Part shown: positions 56,905 through 64,000 of the stretch, piece by piece | Numbering within the stretch: position 1 is the stretch's first letter | Layout: each line of letters starts with the position of its first letter | Assembly: GCA_024707265.1 (NCBI GenBank) | Contig: JANQAB010000002.1 | Location: 950,188-1,014,187, forward strand | Reading direction: 5' to 3' | Length of the DNA: 64,000 nucleotides | Source of the DNA: Sporocytophaga sp. | GTDB lineage: Bacteria; Bacteroidota; Bacteroidia; Cytophagales; Cytophagaceae | Made by a program: the position numbers and the translations under genes | Notes under the pieces: model-generated | Seen by the model: only the letters and a program-made list of their open reading frames with translations | Told to the model about the DNA's origin: nothing | Databases searched by the model: none

Positions 56905-57591
56905 ATGAGCAAGAATAATAAGGTACTGATAGTAGACGATGAACCTGATATTCTGGAACTTCTTCAGTATAATCTGGAAAAGGAAGGATATGAAGTACGC
57001 ACTGCTCCCAGTGGTGTGAAGGCGATAGAAGTGGCAAAAGAATTCCTTCCTCAGTTAATTCTTTTGGATATTATGATGCCCAAAATGGATGGTGTTGAAA
57101 CATGTAGAAGGATAAAGGAGATTACAAAGCTTAAAGATGTTTTTATAATATTTCTTACAGCCAGATCTGAAGAATATTCTGAAGTAGCTGCATTTGACGC
57201 AGGCGCTGATGATTATCTTACAAAGCCGATAAAACCAAGGGCATTGATGAGCAGAGTGTCGGCTTTTTTCAGGAGAGATTCAAAGAATAAAATCGACCAT
57301 GAATCTGTTAAAATAGGCAGACTCGTCATTGACAGATCAAGTTACGTTGTTAAGAAAAATGATGAAGAAATTGTCCTTCCTAAAAAGGAATTCGAATTGC
57401 TTTATTTTCTAACACAACATCCAAATACTGTTTTCAGCAGAGATGACCTGTTGAAAAAAATCTGGGGTACGGATGTCTTTGTTGTTCCACGAACCGTTGA
57501 CGTACATATCAGAAAAGTACGTGAGAAAATTGGAGAGGACTATATCAAAACTGTCAAAGGTATCGGATATAAATTTGAGAACATTGATTAG
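56905..57591 (+). CDS. Response regulator, OmpR/PhoB family
   Basis: A 228-residue transcription factor. Receiver (1-120) with Asp11, Asp12, phosphorylation site Asp55 (LILLDIMMPKMDG), Thr85 and Lys107; winged-helix DNA-binding domain (about 130-228) with LPKKEFELLYFL and VDVHIRKVREKIG-TVKGIGYKF. It forms a pair with the kinase gene that starts two bases later. Signal unknown; PhoB/PhoR-like architecture. Confidence 0.95.
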   Translation: MSKNNKVLIVDDEPDILELLQYNLEKEGYEVRTAPSGVKAIEVAKEFLPQLILLDIMMPKMDGVETCRRIKEITKLKDVFIIFLTARSEEYSEVAAFDAGADDYLTKPIKPRALMSRVSAFFRRDSKNKIDHESVKIGRLVIDRSSYVVKKNDEEIVLPKKEFELLYFLTQHPNTVFSRDDLLKKIWGTDVFVVPRTVDVHIRKVREKIGEDYIKTVKGIGYKFENID

Positions 57592-57593
57592 CG

Positions 57594-58646
57594 ATGTTGT
57601 CTAATTCTAAAATTCTTCCAGCCCTATTGGCTTTCTGGACCGGAATATTAACTTCCTGCTTCTTTTCATTCTACAGTGATTTTAGTCAGCTTTATATTTT
57701 TGGAGCTGCGCTGATAGTTTTTGCAGTAACTTATCTGTTATATTATCTGGTGTTTGAGCATTTGATTTTTACAGAAATTCATAAGCTTTATACACTGCTT
57801 ACCAAGGTAAAAAAGAAGGATTATCAGCTGACTAAAGGAGAACTAGTAAAAGTGGAAGACCCGCTTTCAAGGCTGCATGAAGAGATTGTTGATTTTGCCT
57901 CTAGAAAAGAGCAAGAAATTACAGAATTAAAAAAACTGGAAACCTTTCGTAGGGAGTTTCTGGCAGATGTGTCTCACGAATTAAAAACTCCTATCTTTGC
58001 GGCCCAGGGTTTTATTCATACATTAATTGATGGAGCTATTGAAGATGAAGGAGTAAGGGATAAATTTCTTACCAAAGCTGCGAATAATCTTGATAGTCTT
58101 AATGTTCTGGTTGAAGATCTTCTTACAATTTCTCAAATGGAAATTGGGGAAATAAAAATGCAATGTCAGAATTTTGATATACACAGACTTGCAGAAGATA
58201 TATTTGAGCAGTTGGAGGAGACAGCAGAGCGCAGAGGAGTGAAGCTCAGGTTTCACAAACATACGCCCAGGTCATGTTACATTTATGCAGATAAATACAG
58301 AATAGGCCAGGTACTCACTAATCTCATTGTAAATGGGATAAAGTACGGTAAAGAAAGGGGTAACATTACAGTTTCCTTTAATTATCAGAATGACTATGTA
58401 TTTGTTTCTGTTCAGGATGATGGACCGGGGATAGAATCAAGGCATTTAAACAGAATTTTTGAAAGGTTTTACAGAATTGAGAAAAGCAGATCAAAAGACA
58501 AAGGTGGGACAGGGTTGGGGCTGGCCATTGTAAAGCATATTCTGGAAGCTCACGACTCAAAGATTTATGTGTCAAGTATAATGGGAGAAGGAACAATATT
58601 CTCTTTTAAATTAAGAAAAGGAAAAGTAATTAATGAAAAGGGCTAG
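57594..58646 (+). CDS. Sensor histidine kinase (PhoR-like)
   Basis: A 350-residue membrane kinase with two helices (about 8-28 and 34-55) and almost no periplasmic loop, so it may sense within the membrane or through partners. A short linker leads to the H box FLADVSHELKTP (His128) and the ATPase domain with N box (VLTNLIVNGIKYG), G1 box DDGPGIE and G2 box GGTGLGLAIVKHI. Cotranscribed with the response regulator. The following gene overlaps it by 14 bases. Confidence 0.94.
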   Translation: MLSNSKILPALLAFWTGILTSCFFSFYSDFSQLYIFGAALIVFAVTYLLYYLVFEHLIFTEIHKLYTLLTKVKKKDYQLTKGELVKVEDPLSRLHEEIVDFASRKEQEITELKKLETFRREFLADVSHELKTPIFAAQGFIHTLIDGAIEDEGVRDKFLTKAANNLDSLNVLVEDLLTISQMEIGEIKMQCQNFDIHRLAEDIFEQLEETAERRGVKLRFHKHTPRSCYIYADKYRIGQVLTNLIVNGIKYGKERGNITVSFNYQNDYVFVSVQDDGPGIESRHLNRIFERFYRIEKSRSKDKGGTGLGLAIVKHILEAHDSKIYVSSIMGEGTIFSFKLRKGKVINEKG

Positions 58647-59349
58647 TTTTAAAGACCTGATAATTTTTGAAGATGAGGAATATTTATTGATAAATAAGCC
58701 TCCATATATATCTACTCTGGAAGATAGAGATGCTACTAAGACCAACATTCTTGAAATGGCAAGAGAAATCTATCCGGATATAAAGGTTTGTCATAGACTT
58801 GACAAAGAAACTTCTGGCGTTTTAGCATTGGCAAAGACTCCGGAAGCTTACCGTCACTTGTCTATTCAGTTTGAGGATAGAAATGTTACAAAGCAGTATC
58901 ACGCTGTTGTTGATGGAGTTCATGAATTTGAGGGAGTGGATGTATATTTACCCATTTATGCCAGCTCAGATGGGATTGTGAAAATCGATAAGCAAAAAGG
59001 AAAAATTGCGGAAACAATTTTTAATACGATAGAAGTATTTAAAAAGCATACTTTAGTGGCCTGTTACCCTATTACCGGGAGGATGCACCAAATCAGGATA
59101 CACTTGACATGTTTAAAAGCACCGATAACCTGTGATGCGCAATATGGAGGTAAGCCATTATATTTATCTTCGTTAAAGAAAAACTTTAATTTAAAGCATG
59201 ATACAGAAGAAATGCCCCTTATTCAGAGGGTAGCCCTTCATGCAAGATCTTTAGAGTTTAAAAATAGTGAAGAAATGACTATCTTTGCAGAAGCACCTTA
59301 TCCTAAGGATTTTGAAGTTTTGGTAAAACAATTAAAAAAGTATGCCTAA
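58633..59349 (+). CDS. RluA-family pseudouridine synthase
   Basis: A 238-residue enzyme that isomerises uridine in RNA. The catalytic motif HRLDKETSG holds the nucleophile Asp57; other family elements are YLLINKPPYISTL, KQYHAVVDG and the GRMHQIRIHL motif. There is no S4 domain. The target RNA cannot be told from sequence. It overlaps the kinase gene by 14 bases, so the two are translationally coupled. Confidence 0.9.
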   Translation: MKRASFKDLIIFEDEEYLLINKPPYISTLEDRDATKTNILEMAREIYPDIKVCHRLDKETSGVLALAKTPEAYRHLSIQFEDRNVTKQYHAVVDGVHEFEGVDVYLPIYASSDGIVKIDKQKGKIAETIFNTIEVFKKHTLVACYPITGRMHQIRIHLTCLKAPITCDAQYGGKPLYLSSLKKNFNLKHDTEEMPLIQRVALHARSLEFKNSEEMTIFAEAPYPKDFEVLVKQLKKYA

Positions 59350-59411
59350 ATGGGTGATCCTGAGTGGATTTTGTGGGTGTGGATAAAGAATTGTAAATTT
59401 TTTCAGTAAAG

Positions 59412-59442
59412 TTGTTTTTGAAAATATAAAGTTATATCTTTG
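59412..59442 (+). promoter_or_regulatory. Promoter of the rplM-rpsI-rpsB operon
   Basis: TTG at 59412-59414 and TATCTTTG at 59435-59442 are 20 bases apart and match the Bacteroidota pattern. A short CCCTT/AAGGG inverted repeat follows at 59446-59458, at the predicted transcript start. Confidence 0.6.
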
Positions 59443-59497
59443 TGTCCCTTTTTAAGGGGAAGTATGCTTTATATAGTAAACAGAATAAAAATTAAAA

Positions 59498-59941
59498 ATG
59501 GATAGCATAAGTTATAGAACCAGTTTTGCGACTAATGAGACAGTAAAGAAAGACTGGGTTATCGTAGATGCAGAGAATCTGATTGTAGGTAGAGTTGCGA
59601 GTGAGATTGCAAAAATCATCAGAGGAAAACATAAAGCTAGTTTCACTCCCAATGTGGATTGTGGAGATAACGTTATTGTTATTAATGCTGATAAAGTTCG
59701 CTTTACCGGAAAGAAATTCGAAGATAAAGTTTACACAAGACACACTGGTCATCCAGGTGGACAGAGATTCACTACACCACGTGAATTAAAAAATAAATCT
59801 TCAAGATATATTATTGAAAATGCTGTAAGAGGAATGTTACCTAAAAACAGAATTGGAAGAGCAATTTTCAAAAATCTATATGTATATGAAGGTGCAGAGC
59901 ATCCGCATGCAGCTCAACAACCAAAAGTCATCAATCTATAA
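59498..59941 (+). CDS. rplM: 50S ribosomal protein L13
   Basis: A 147-residue protein with the L13 features: DWVIVDAENLIVGRVASEIAKIIRGKHKASFTPNVDCGD, YTRHTGHPGG and AVRGMLPKNRIGRAIFKNLYVYEG. It is early-assembling in the large subunit. First gene of the L13-S9-S2 run, 16 bases before rpsI. Confidence 0.97.
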   Translation: MDSISYRTSFATNETVKKDWVIVDAENLIVGRVASEIAKIIRGKHKASFTPNVDCGDNVIVINADKVRFTGKKFEDKVYTRHTGHPGGQRFTTPRELKNKSSRYIIENAVRGMLPKNRIGRAIFKNLYVYEGAEHPHAAQQPKVINL

Positions 59942-59957
59942 TTAAGAAATATAGTTA

Positions 59958-60344
59958 ATGGAAACTATAAACAAGATAGGCAGAAGAAAAACATCCGTAG
60001 CAAGAATATATTTAACTTCAGGCAAAGGAAATGTTACTGTAAACGACAGAGATTTAAAAGAGTATTTCCCAAATGAAATACTTCAAACTACAGTAAATCA
60101 GCCATTTGCATTGACCAATAATCTTGGTAAATATGATGTAAATGTGAATGTTCAGGGTGGAGGTATAAGAGGTCAGGCAGAGGCTGTCAGACTTGCAATC
60201 ACCAGAGCATTGATTGAAATTAGCGAGGATAGTCGTCAGCCACTGAAGAAGGAAGGTCTTACAACCAGGGATCCACGAATGGTTGAGAGAAAGAAATATG
60301 GTAGAAGGAAAGCTAGAAGAAGATTCCAGTTCAGTAAACGTTAA
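59958..60344 (+). CDS. rpsI: 30S ribosomal protein S9
   Basis: A 128-residue protein starting NKIGRRKTSVARIYLTSGKG and ending KKYGRRKARRRFQFSKR, whose C-terminal arginine touches the P-site tRNA. Also GGGIRGQAEAVRLAITRAL. Located between rplM and rpsB in the conserved order. Confidence 0.97.
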   Translation: METINKIGRRKTSVARIYLTSGKGNVTVNDRDLKEYFPNEILQTTVNQPFALTNNLGKYDVNVNVQGGGIRGQAEAVRLAITRALIEISEDSRQPLKKEGLTTRDPRMVERKKYGRRKARRRFQFSKR

Positions 60345-60374
60345 TATTATAGAAATTCAGATCTCGATTTGACG

Positions 60375-61133
60375 ATGGCAAAGAAAATAGAATATAAAGA
60401 CTTATTAGAGGCAGGTGTTCACTTCGGTCACTTAACCAGAAAGTGGGATCCTAAAATGGCTCCATATATTTTCATGGAGAAAAATGGAATCCACTTGATC
60501 GATTTAAATAAAACGCTTGCTTGTCTTGACGATGCTTGTGCTGCTATTAAAGGTGTTGTAAGATCAGGAAGAAAAGTCCTTTTTGTAGCAACTAAAAAGC
60601 AGGCAAAAGAAGTTGTAGCTGAAGAGGCTAAAAGACTTAAAATGCCTTATGCAACTGAAAGATGGTTAGGTGGAATGCTTACCAACTTTGTTACAGTAAG
60701 AAAATCTCTTAAAAAGATGTCTTCTATCGATAAGTTGATGAAAGATGAATCTTACACAGCACTTGCAAAAAGAGAAAAACTTACAATCACAAGAGAAAGA
60801 GAAAAATTGGAAAAAGTACTTGGAGGTATTTCTGAGTTAACTCGTCTTCCTGCAGCTCTTTTTGTTGTAGATGCTAAAAAGGAGCATATCGCAATCAAAG
60901 AAGCGAAAAAGTTAAATATACCAGTGTTTGCAATGGTTGATACTAACTCTGATCCAAATACGGTTGAATTTCCAATCCCTGCTAATGATGATGCATACAA
61001 GTCAATTGCAATTATCACACAGGCGATCGGTCAGGCAATCGAAGAAGGTTTGGTTGAGAGAAAGAAAGATAAGGATGATGCAAAACTGAAAGAAGAAGAA
61101 GAGACTAAGAAATCTGCAGATATCGAAGAATAA
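60375..61133 (+). CDS. rpsB: 30S ribosomal protein S2
   Basis: A 252-residue protein. MAKKIEYKDLLEAGVHFGHLTRKWDPKMAPYIF, TERWLGGMLTNFVTVRKSLKKM and IPVFAMVDTNSDPNTVEFPIPANDDA are diagnostic for S2. The start is ATG 60375; an in-frame TTG two codons upstream is not needed. The C-terminus is a highly charged acidic-basic tail. It precedes tsf and a hairpin lies between them. Confidence 0.97.
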   Translation: MAKKIEYKDLLEAGVHFGHLTRKWDPKMAPYIFMEKNGIHLIDLNKTLACLDDACAAIKGVVRSGRKVLFVATKKQAKEVVAEEAKRLKMPYATERWLGGMLTNFVTVRKSLKKMSSIDKLMKDESYTALAKREKLTITREREKLEKVLGGISELTRLPAALFVVDAKKEHIAIKEAKKLNIPVFAMVDTNSDPNTVEFPIPANDDAYKSIAIITQAIGQAIEEGLVERKKDKDDAKLKEEEETKKSADIEE

Positions 61134-61154
61134 TTTAAGATTCTTATCAATTAT

Positions 61155-61191
61155 AAAATTGAACATTGGACTTCCTTCAATGTTCAATTTT
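61155..61191 (+). terminator. Terminator or attenuator between rpsB and tsf
   Basis: AAAATTGAACATTG pairs with CAATGTTCAATTTT around a nine-base loop, then a T-run follows. If active it would reduce transcription into tsf. Confidence 0.75.
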
Positions 61192-61243
61192 TTTAGGGTA
61201 TTCACAATCAAACTAAATAAAAACTTTAAACATACTTAAAGCG

Positions 61244-62075
61244 ATGTCTATATCAGCAACAGATGTTAATAAGCTAAGACAAATGACAGGTGCCGGAATG
61301 ATGGATTGCAAAAAGGCACTTACTGAAGCAAATGGCGATTTCGAAGCTGCCATTGATATTCTTAGAAAAAAAAGGTCAGAAAGTATCAGCTTCAAGATCT
61401 GATAAAGAAGCTAAAGAGGGTTCCGTATTTGTAAAAACAAATGACAAAGGCAATGAAGGTATTATCGTTGCATTGAACTGCGAAACAGACTTTGTAGCTA
61501 AAAATGAAGAGTTCCAGAAACTAGGGTCGATGATCCTTGAAGTTGCTGACAAAAATAAACCTGCATCGATTGATGAGTTACTTGGCCAAAAAGCTGGAAA
61601 CCTTACAATTCAGGAGCACATAACAGATCTAGTCGGTAAAATTGGTGAAAAAGTTGAAGTAAGTTCATACGAGAGAGTTACTGGTGATCAAGTTGTTCCA
61701 TATATCCATGGTGGTGCTAAACTTGGAGTATTGGTTGCTCTTAAAGGTGTAGCTGGTGGAAACTTCACTGAAGTTGGTAAAGATGTTGCAATGCAAATCG
61801 CTGCTATGAAGCCAATTGCTCTTGATAAAGGTGATGTAGATCCAAGTGTGGTTCAAAGAGAAATTGAGATTGGAAAAGAGCAGGCAAGAGCAGAAGGAAA
61901 AGCAGAAGCTATGCTTGAGAAAATCGCTCTTGGTAAACTGAATAAATTCTACAAAGACAATACTTTGTTGAACCAGGAGTTTGTAAAAGACAATTCTAAA
62001 ACTATCAGCCAGATGCTTGATAGTATCCAGAAAGGCTTGACAGTTTCTGCTTTCAGAAGAATTTCTGTAAACTAA
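61244..62075 (+). CDS. tsf: Elongation factor Ts (frame break)
   Basis: Nucleotide exchange factor for EF-Tu. The start [32 protein letters not shown] is the conserved EF-Ts N-terminus; after ILRKK the frame meets a stop a few codons on. Removing one A from the A8 run at 61366-61373 gives [21 protein letters not shown] and a 276-residue protein with [14 protein letters not shown] and the two dimerisation subdomains. Since tsf is needed for growth, the break is best explained as a sequence error. Confidence 0.95.
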
Positions 62076-62100
62076 TTAAAAGCTCAACTTTTAATAAAAT

Positions 62101-62129
62101 AAAAAAGTCCCGAATTTCGGGACTTTTTT
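62101..62129. terminator. Terminator between tsf and the TPR-LRR gene
   Basis: AAAAAAGTCCCGA pairs with TCGGGACTTTTTT around ATT; T-runs on both strands allow use by both convergent genes. Confidence 0.93.
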
Positions 62130-62148
62130 ATTTTCGTCTTTCTTCTTT

Positions 62149-63021
62149 TTATTCGAAGTGAATTGTAGTATTGGGTAATAAGGCTTTTATTTTATCTTGT
62201 TCTTTCTTAGAAAGCTCATTTCCAACCAGAACAAGTGATTTAAGATTTTTTAAGTTTGCTATTTCTAATGGCAAAGTGGTCAGTTTGTTCAATGCCAGAT
62301 CAAGTGTTTCAAGAGAGGTTAAAGTTGCCACAGATTTCGGTAGCTCTGTCAATGCGTTTTGTCTTAAGTTTAAGATCTTGAGATTTTTCAAATTCCCAAA
62401 TTCGTAAGGAAGTGTCGTGATTTTATTTTTGTTCAGACTTAACTCCTTGAGATGTACCAGTTTTCCTATAGCAGGAGATACAGTTGTTATCTGGTTGCTA
62501 TTAAGATCTAAAGATAACAGAGCCGTCAATTTTCCGAATTTATCAGAGATTGTATTTGCTTTGTTATTGAAGAAGTTAAGTTTTACCAGGTAAATCAGTT
62601 GATCACTGTTTGCTGGCAGATCTGTCAGTATTTTAGAGCTAAAATCTGCGCAATAAACAACTTCAGGTTCAAAAAAAGCGCCATCCAGGTCAAAGCATTC
62701 GCCCATGCAGCTTTTTTCAAGTTTTGCAGCGGCATCTTCTTTTCCAAGTTTCATTGCACTCACAAAATCTGTACATAGCTCTGAGCTGAAGAATCCCATT
62801 TTCTTACCTAAAAGATCCTTTGCATATGCTCTATGATAATAAGCATCTGCAAAATCAGGTTTTAAGCTAATTGCGTTGGTAAATTCCCCAATGGCCTGGA
62901 TATATTCTTTTCTATTGAGACTTGCTAATCCATTTTCATAATAAGCCTTAGCATCAGGCTGATTAAAACTGGAAAGCGTTATGAAAATGAAAATAAGGCC
63001 TACGGTAAAAAACTGTTTCAT
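62149..63021 (-). CDS. Exported TPR and leucine-rich-repeat protein
   Basis: A 290-residue protein with signal peptide (ending near LSSFNQ), two TPR-type helical pairs (about 22-95; AYYENGLASLNRKEYIQAIGEFTNAISL), a cysteine-containing linker and about six leucine-rich repeats of 23 residues each (about 150-285; LKELSLNKNKITTLPYEFGN). The TPR plus LRR combination points to protein-protein binding in the periplasm or at the surface. No partner is visible; function unknown. Confidence 0.8.
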   Translation of the reverse strand: MKQFFTVGLIFIFITLSSFNQPDAKAYYENGLASLNRKEYIQAIGEFTNAISLKPDFADAYYHRAYAKDLLGKKMGFFSSELCTDFVSAMKLGKEDAAAKLEKSCMGECFDLDGAFFEPEVVYCADFSSKILTDLPANSDQLIYLVKLNFFNNKANTISDKFGKLTALLSLDLNSNQITTVSPAIGKLVHLKELSLNKNKITTLPYEFGNLKNLKILNLRQNALTELPKSVATLTSLETLDLALNKLTTLPLEIANLKNLKSLVLVGNELSKKEQDKIKALLPNTTIHFE

Positions 63022-63089
63022 AGGAGTAGTATTATTCCTTTTGGATTTGTACTTGAGCTTTTAAACAAAGGTTACAATAAGTTTTTCAC

Positions 63090-63121
63090 AAAAAATGCTA
63101 CCTCCTCATATTCAGAGGAAG
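63090..63121 (-). terminator. Possible terminator of the aminopeptidase P gene
   Basis: On the minus strand CTTCCTC and GAGGAGG pair (one G-U) around a seven-base loop, followed by TAGCATTTTTT. The stem is short. Confidence 0.5.
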
Positions 63122-63152
63122 ATTTTTTTGAAAGCTGTCAAAGGTACAAAAA

Positions 63153-64000
63153 TTATTTTCCGGAATTCATTAGTTCTTCAATTTCGTCAGCTTCAATTGG
63201 AATATTTTCCATAAAATCGACCGGACCTTTTTCTGAAAGAAGTATATTATTTTCAATCCGAATGCCCAATCCTTCTTCCTTAATATAAATACCTGGTTCA
63301 ACGGTAAAAACCATTCCGTTTTCAAATACGACATTTCTGCTGCCTACATCGTGTACATCCAGACCAAGATAGTGACTGACACCATGCATAAAATATTTTC
63401 TGTATAATGGATTGGCGGGATCTTGTCTTTTAACTTCCTGAGCATCCAGGAGTTTGAGTTTTATTAACTCTTCCTCCATAATTTTTCCTACAGTTTCATT
63501 ATAGGTTTTATAGGTATTACCTGCAACCAGCAGCTTTTTGGCTTCTTTCATAACCTTAAGGACAGCATTGTAAACATTTTTCTGTCTTGGGGAATATTTT
63601 CCATTTACCGGTATGCTTCTGGTGAGATCAGCAGCATAGTTGGCGTATTCTGCTCCAAAATCCAAGAGCAGTATGTCTCCATCCTTACATTTTTGGTCGT
63701 TTACTACATAATGTAAAATACAGCTATTTGCGCCAGATGCGATTATGGATTGATAAGCAGGCCCCCGTGAACGGTTTTTAAGAAATTCGTAAGCTATTTC
63801 AGCCTCAATTTCGTACTCCATTACTTCTGGTTTTACGAAGTTTAATACTCTTCTGAAAGCTTTTTCTGTAATATTCACAGCAGTTTTCATCAGCTCGATT
63901 TCTTCTTCCGATTTTATAGAGCGGAGCTTATGAAGGATGGGAGCTGATCTTTCATAAGAATGTAACGGATAGTGTTTTTTACACCATTTTGCAAATCTTT
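63153..64000 (-). CDS. pepP: Aminopeptidase P (Xaa-Pro aminopeptidase), C-terminal part, cut by window edge
   Basis: A metallopeptidase of the M24 family that removes N-terminal residues before proline. The frame is open from the right edge (RFAKWCKKHYPLHSYERSAP, the end of the N-terminal domain), then enters the pita-bread catalytic domain: LLLDFGAEYANYAADLTRSIPV with two metal-binding aspartates, HGVSHYLGLDVHDVG with a metal-binding histidine, VFTVEPGIYI and IRIENNILL with metal-binding glutamates. The N-terminus is beyond the window, so an internal ATG at 63890 is not the start. Confidence 0.9.
   Translation of the reverse strand, partial: RFAKWCKKHYPLHSYERSAPILHKLRSIKSEEEIELMKTAVNITEKAFRRVLNFVKPEVMEYEIEAEIAYEFLKNRSRGPAYQSIIASGANSCILHYVVNDQKCKDGDILLLDFGAEYANYAADLTRSIPVNGKYSPRQKNVYNAVLKVMKEAKKLLVAGNTYKTYNETVGKIMEEELIKLKLLDAQEVKRQDPANPLYRKYFMHGVSHYLGLDVHDVGSRNVVFENGMVFTVEPGIYIKEEGLGIRIENNILLSEKGPVDFMENIPIEADEIEELMNSGK

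Overview
The window is A+T-rich bacterial DNA from the phylum Bacteroidota, most likely a cellulose-degrading member of the order Cytophagales (Cytophaga/Sporocytophaga type). The evidence is a family 8 glycoside hydrolase of about 2,170 residues ending in a type IX secretion (T9SS) sorting domain, a second protein with a T9SS sorting domain, a PorG-like barrel protein, promoter boxes of the Bacteroidota form TAnnTTTG, few Shine-Dalgarno sites, and housekeeping genes of the Bacteroidota type. I did not see rRNA, insertion sequences, prophage, integrase or CRISPR. One tRNA gene (Ser, TGA anticodon) is present.

Layout. 1-6 kb: edge of an EamA exporter, a remnant of a receiver domain, a glycosyltransferase fused to a membrane sugar-transferase-like part, recR, clpS, a sodium/solute symporter, an alkyltransferase-like protein, hsp20. 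6.3-13 kb: the giant GH8 enzyme. 13-18 kb: FkbM methyltransferase, tRNA-Ser, thioesterase, mltG, Sua5/TsaC-type protein, lipid acyltransferase, WbqC protein. 18-24.5 kb: clpC, a TIR-like protein, a large VWA-like membrane protein, fabG. 24.6-30.7 kb: lpd, galT/galE (Leloir pathway, divergent), a second EamA exporter, rarA. 30.7-38.2 kb: mostly envelope and small accessory genes plus sucD. 38.3-44.4 kb: rny, zapA, a coiled-coil gene, pheT, DUF1684, radC. 44.4-53.3 kb: T9SS cargo, rpsT, phospholipase-C-like protein, ettA, DUF2795/ABC ATPase, ispD, queA, recA. 53.5-59.3 kb: aminopeptidase, DUF3108, thioredoxin-like protein, a PhoB/PhoR-type two-component pair, RluA-type pseudouridine synthase. 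59.4-64 kb: rplM-rpsI-rpsB-tsf, a TPR-LRR protein, an aminopeptidase P cut by the window edge.

The strongest window-wide signal is that at least 14 reading-frame breaks occur, every one at or beside an A or T run of 5-8 bases, and they hit genes that cannot plausibly be dead (pheT, tsf) as well as recR and radC. Ten need one base removed and four need one base added. Homopolymer length errors in the underlying assembly are the simplest explanation, so I give these genes at full reconstructed extent. Other points of interest: two evenly spaced TTGCT/AGCAA inverted repeats upstream of recA, a threefold repeated module in the GH8 enzyme, a solitary TIR-like protein, and a glycosyltransferase fusion.
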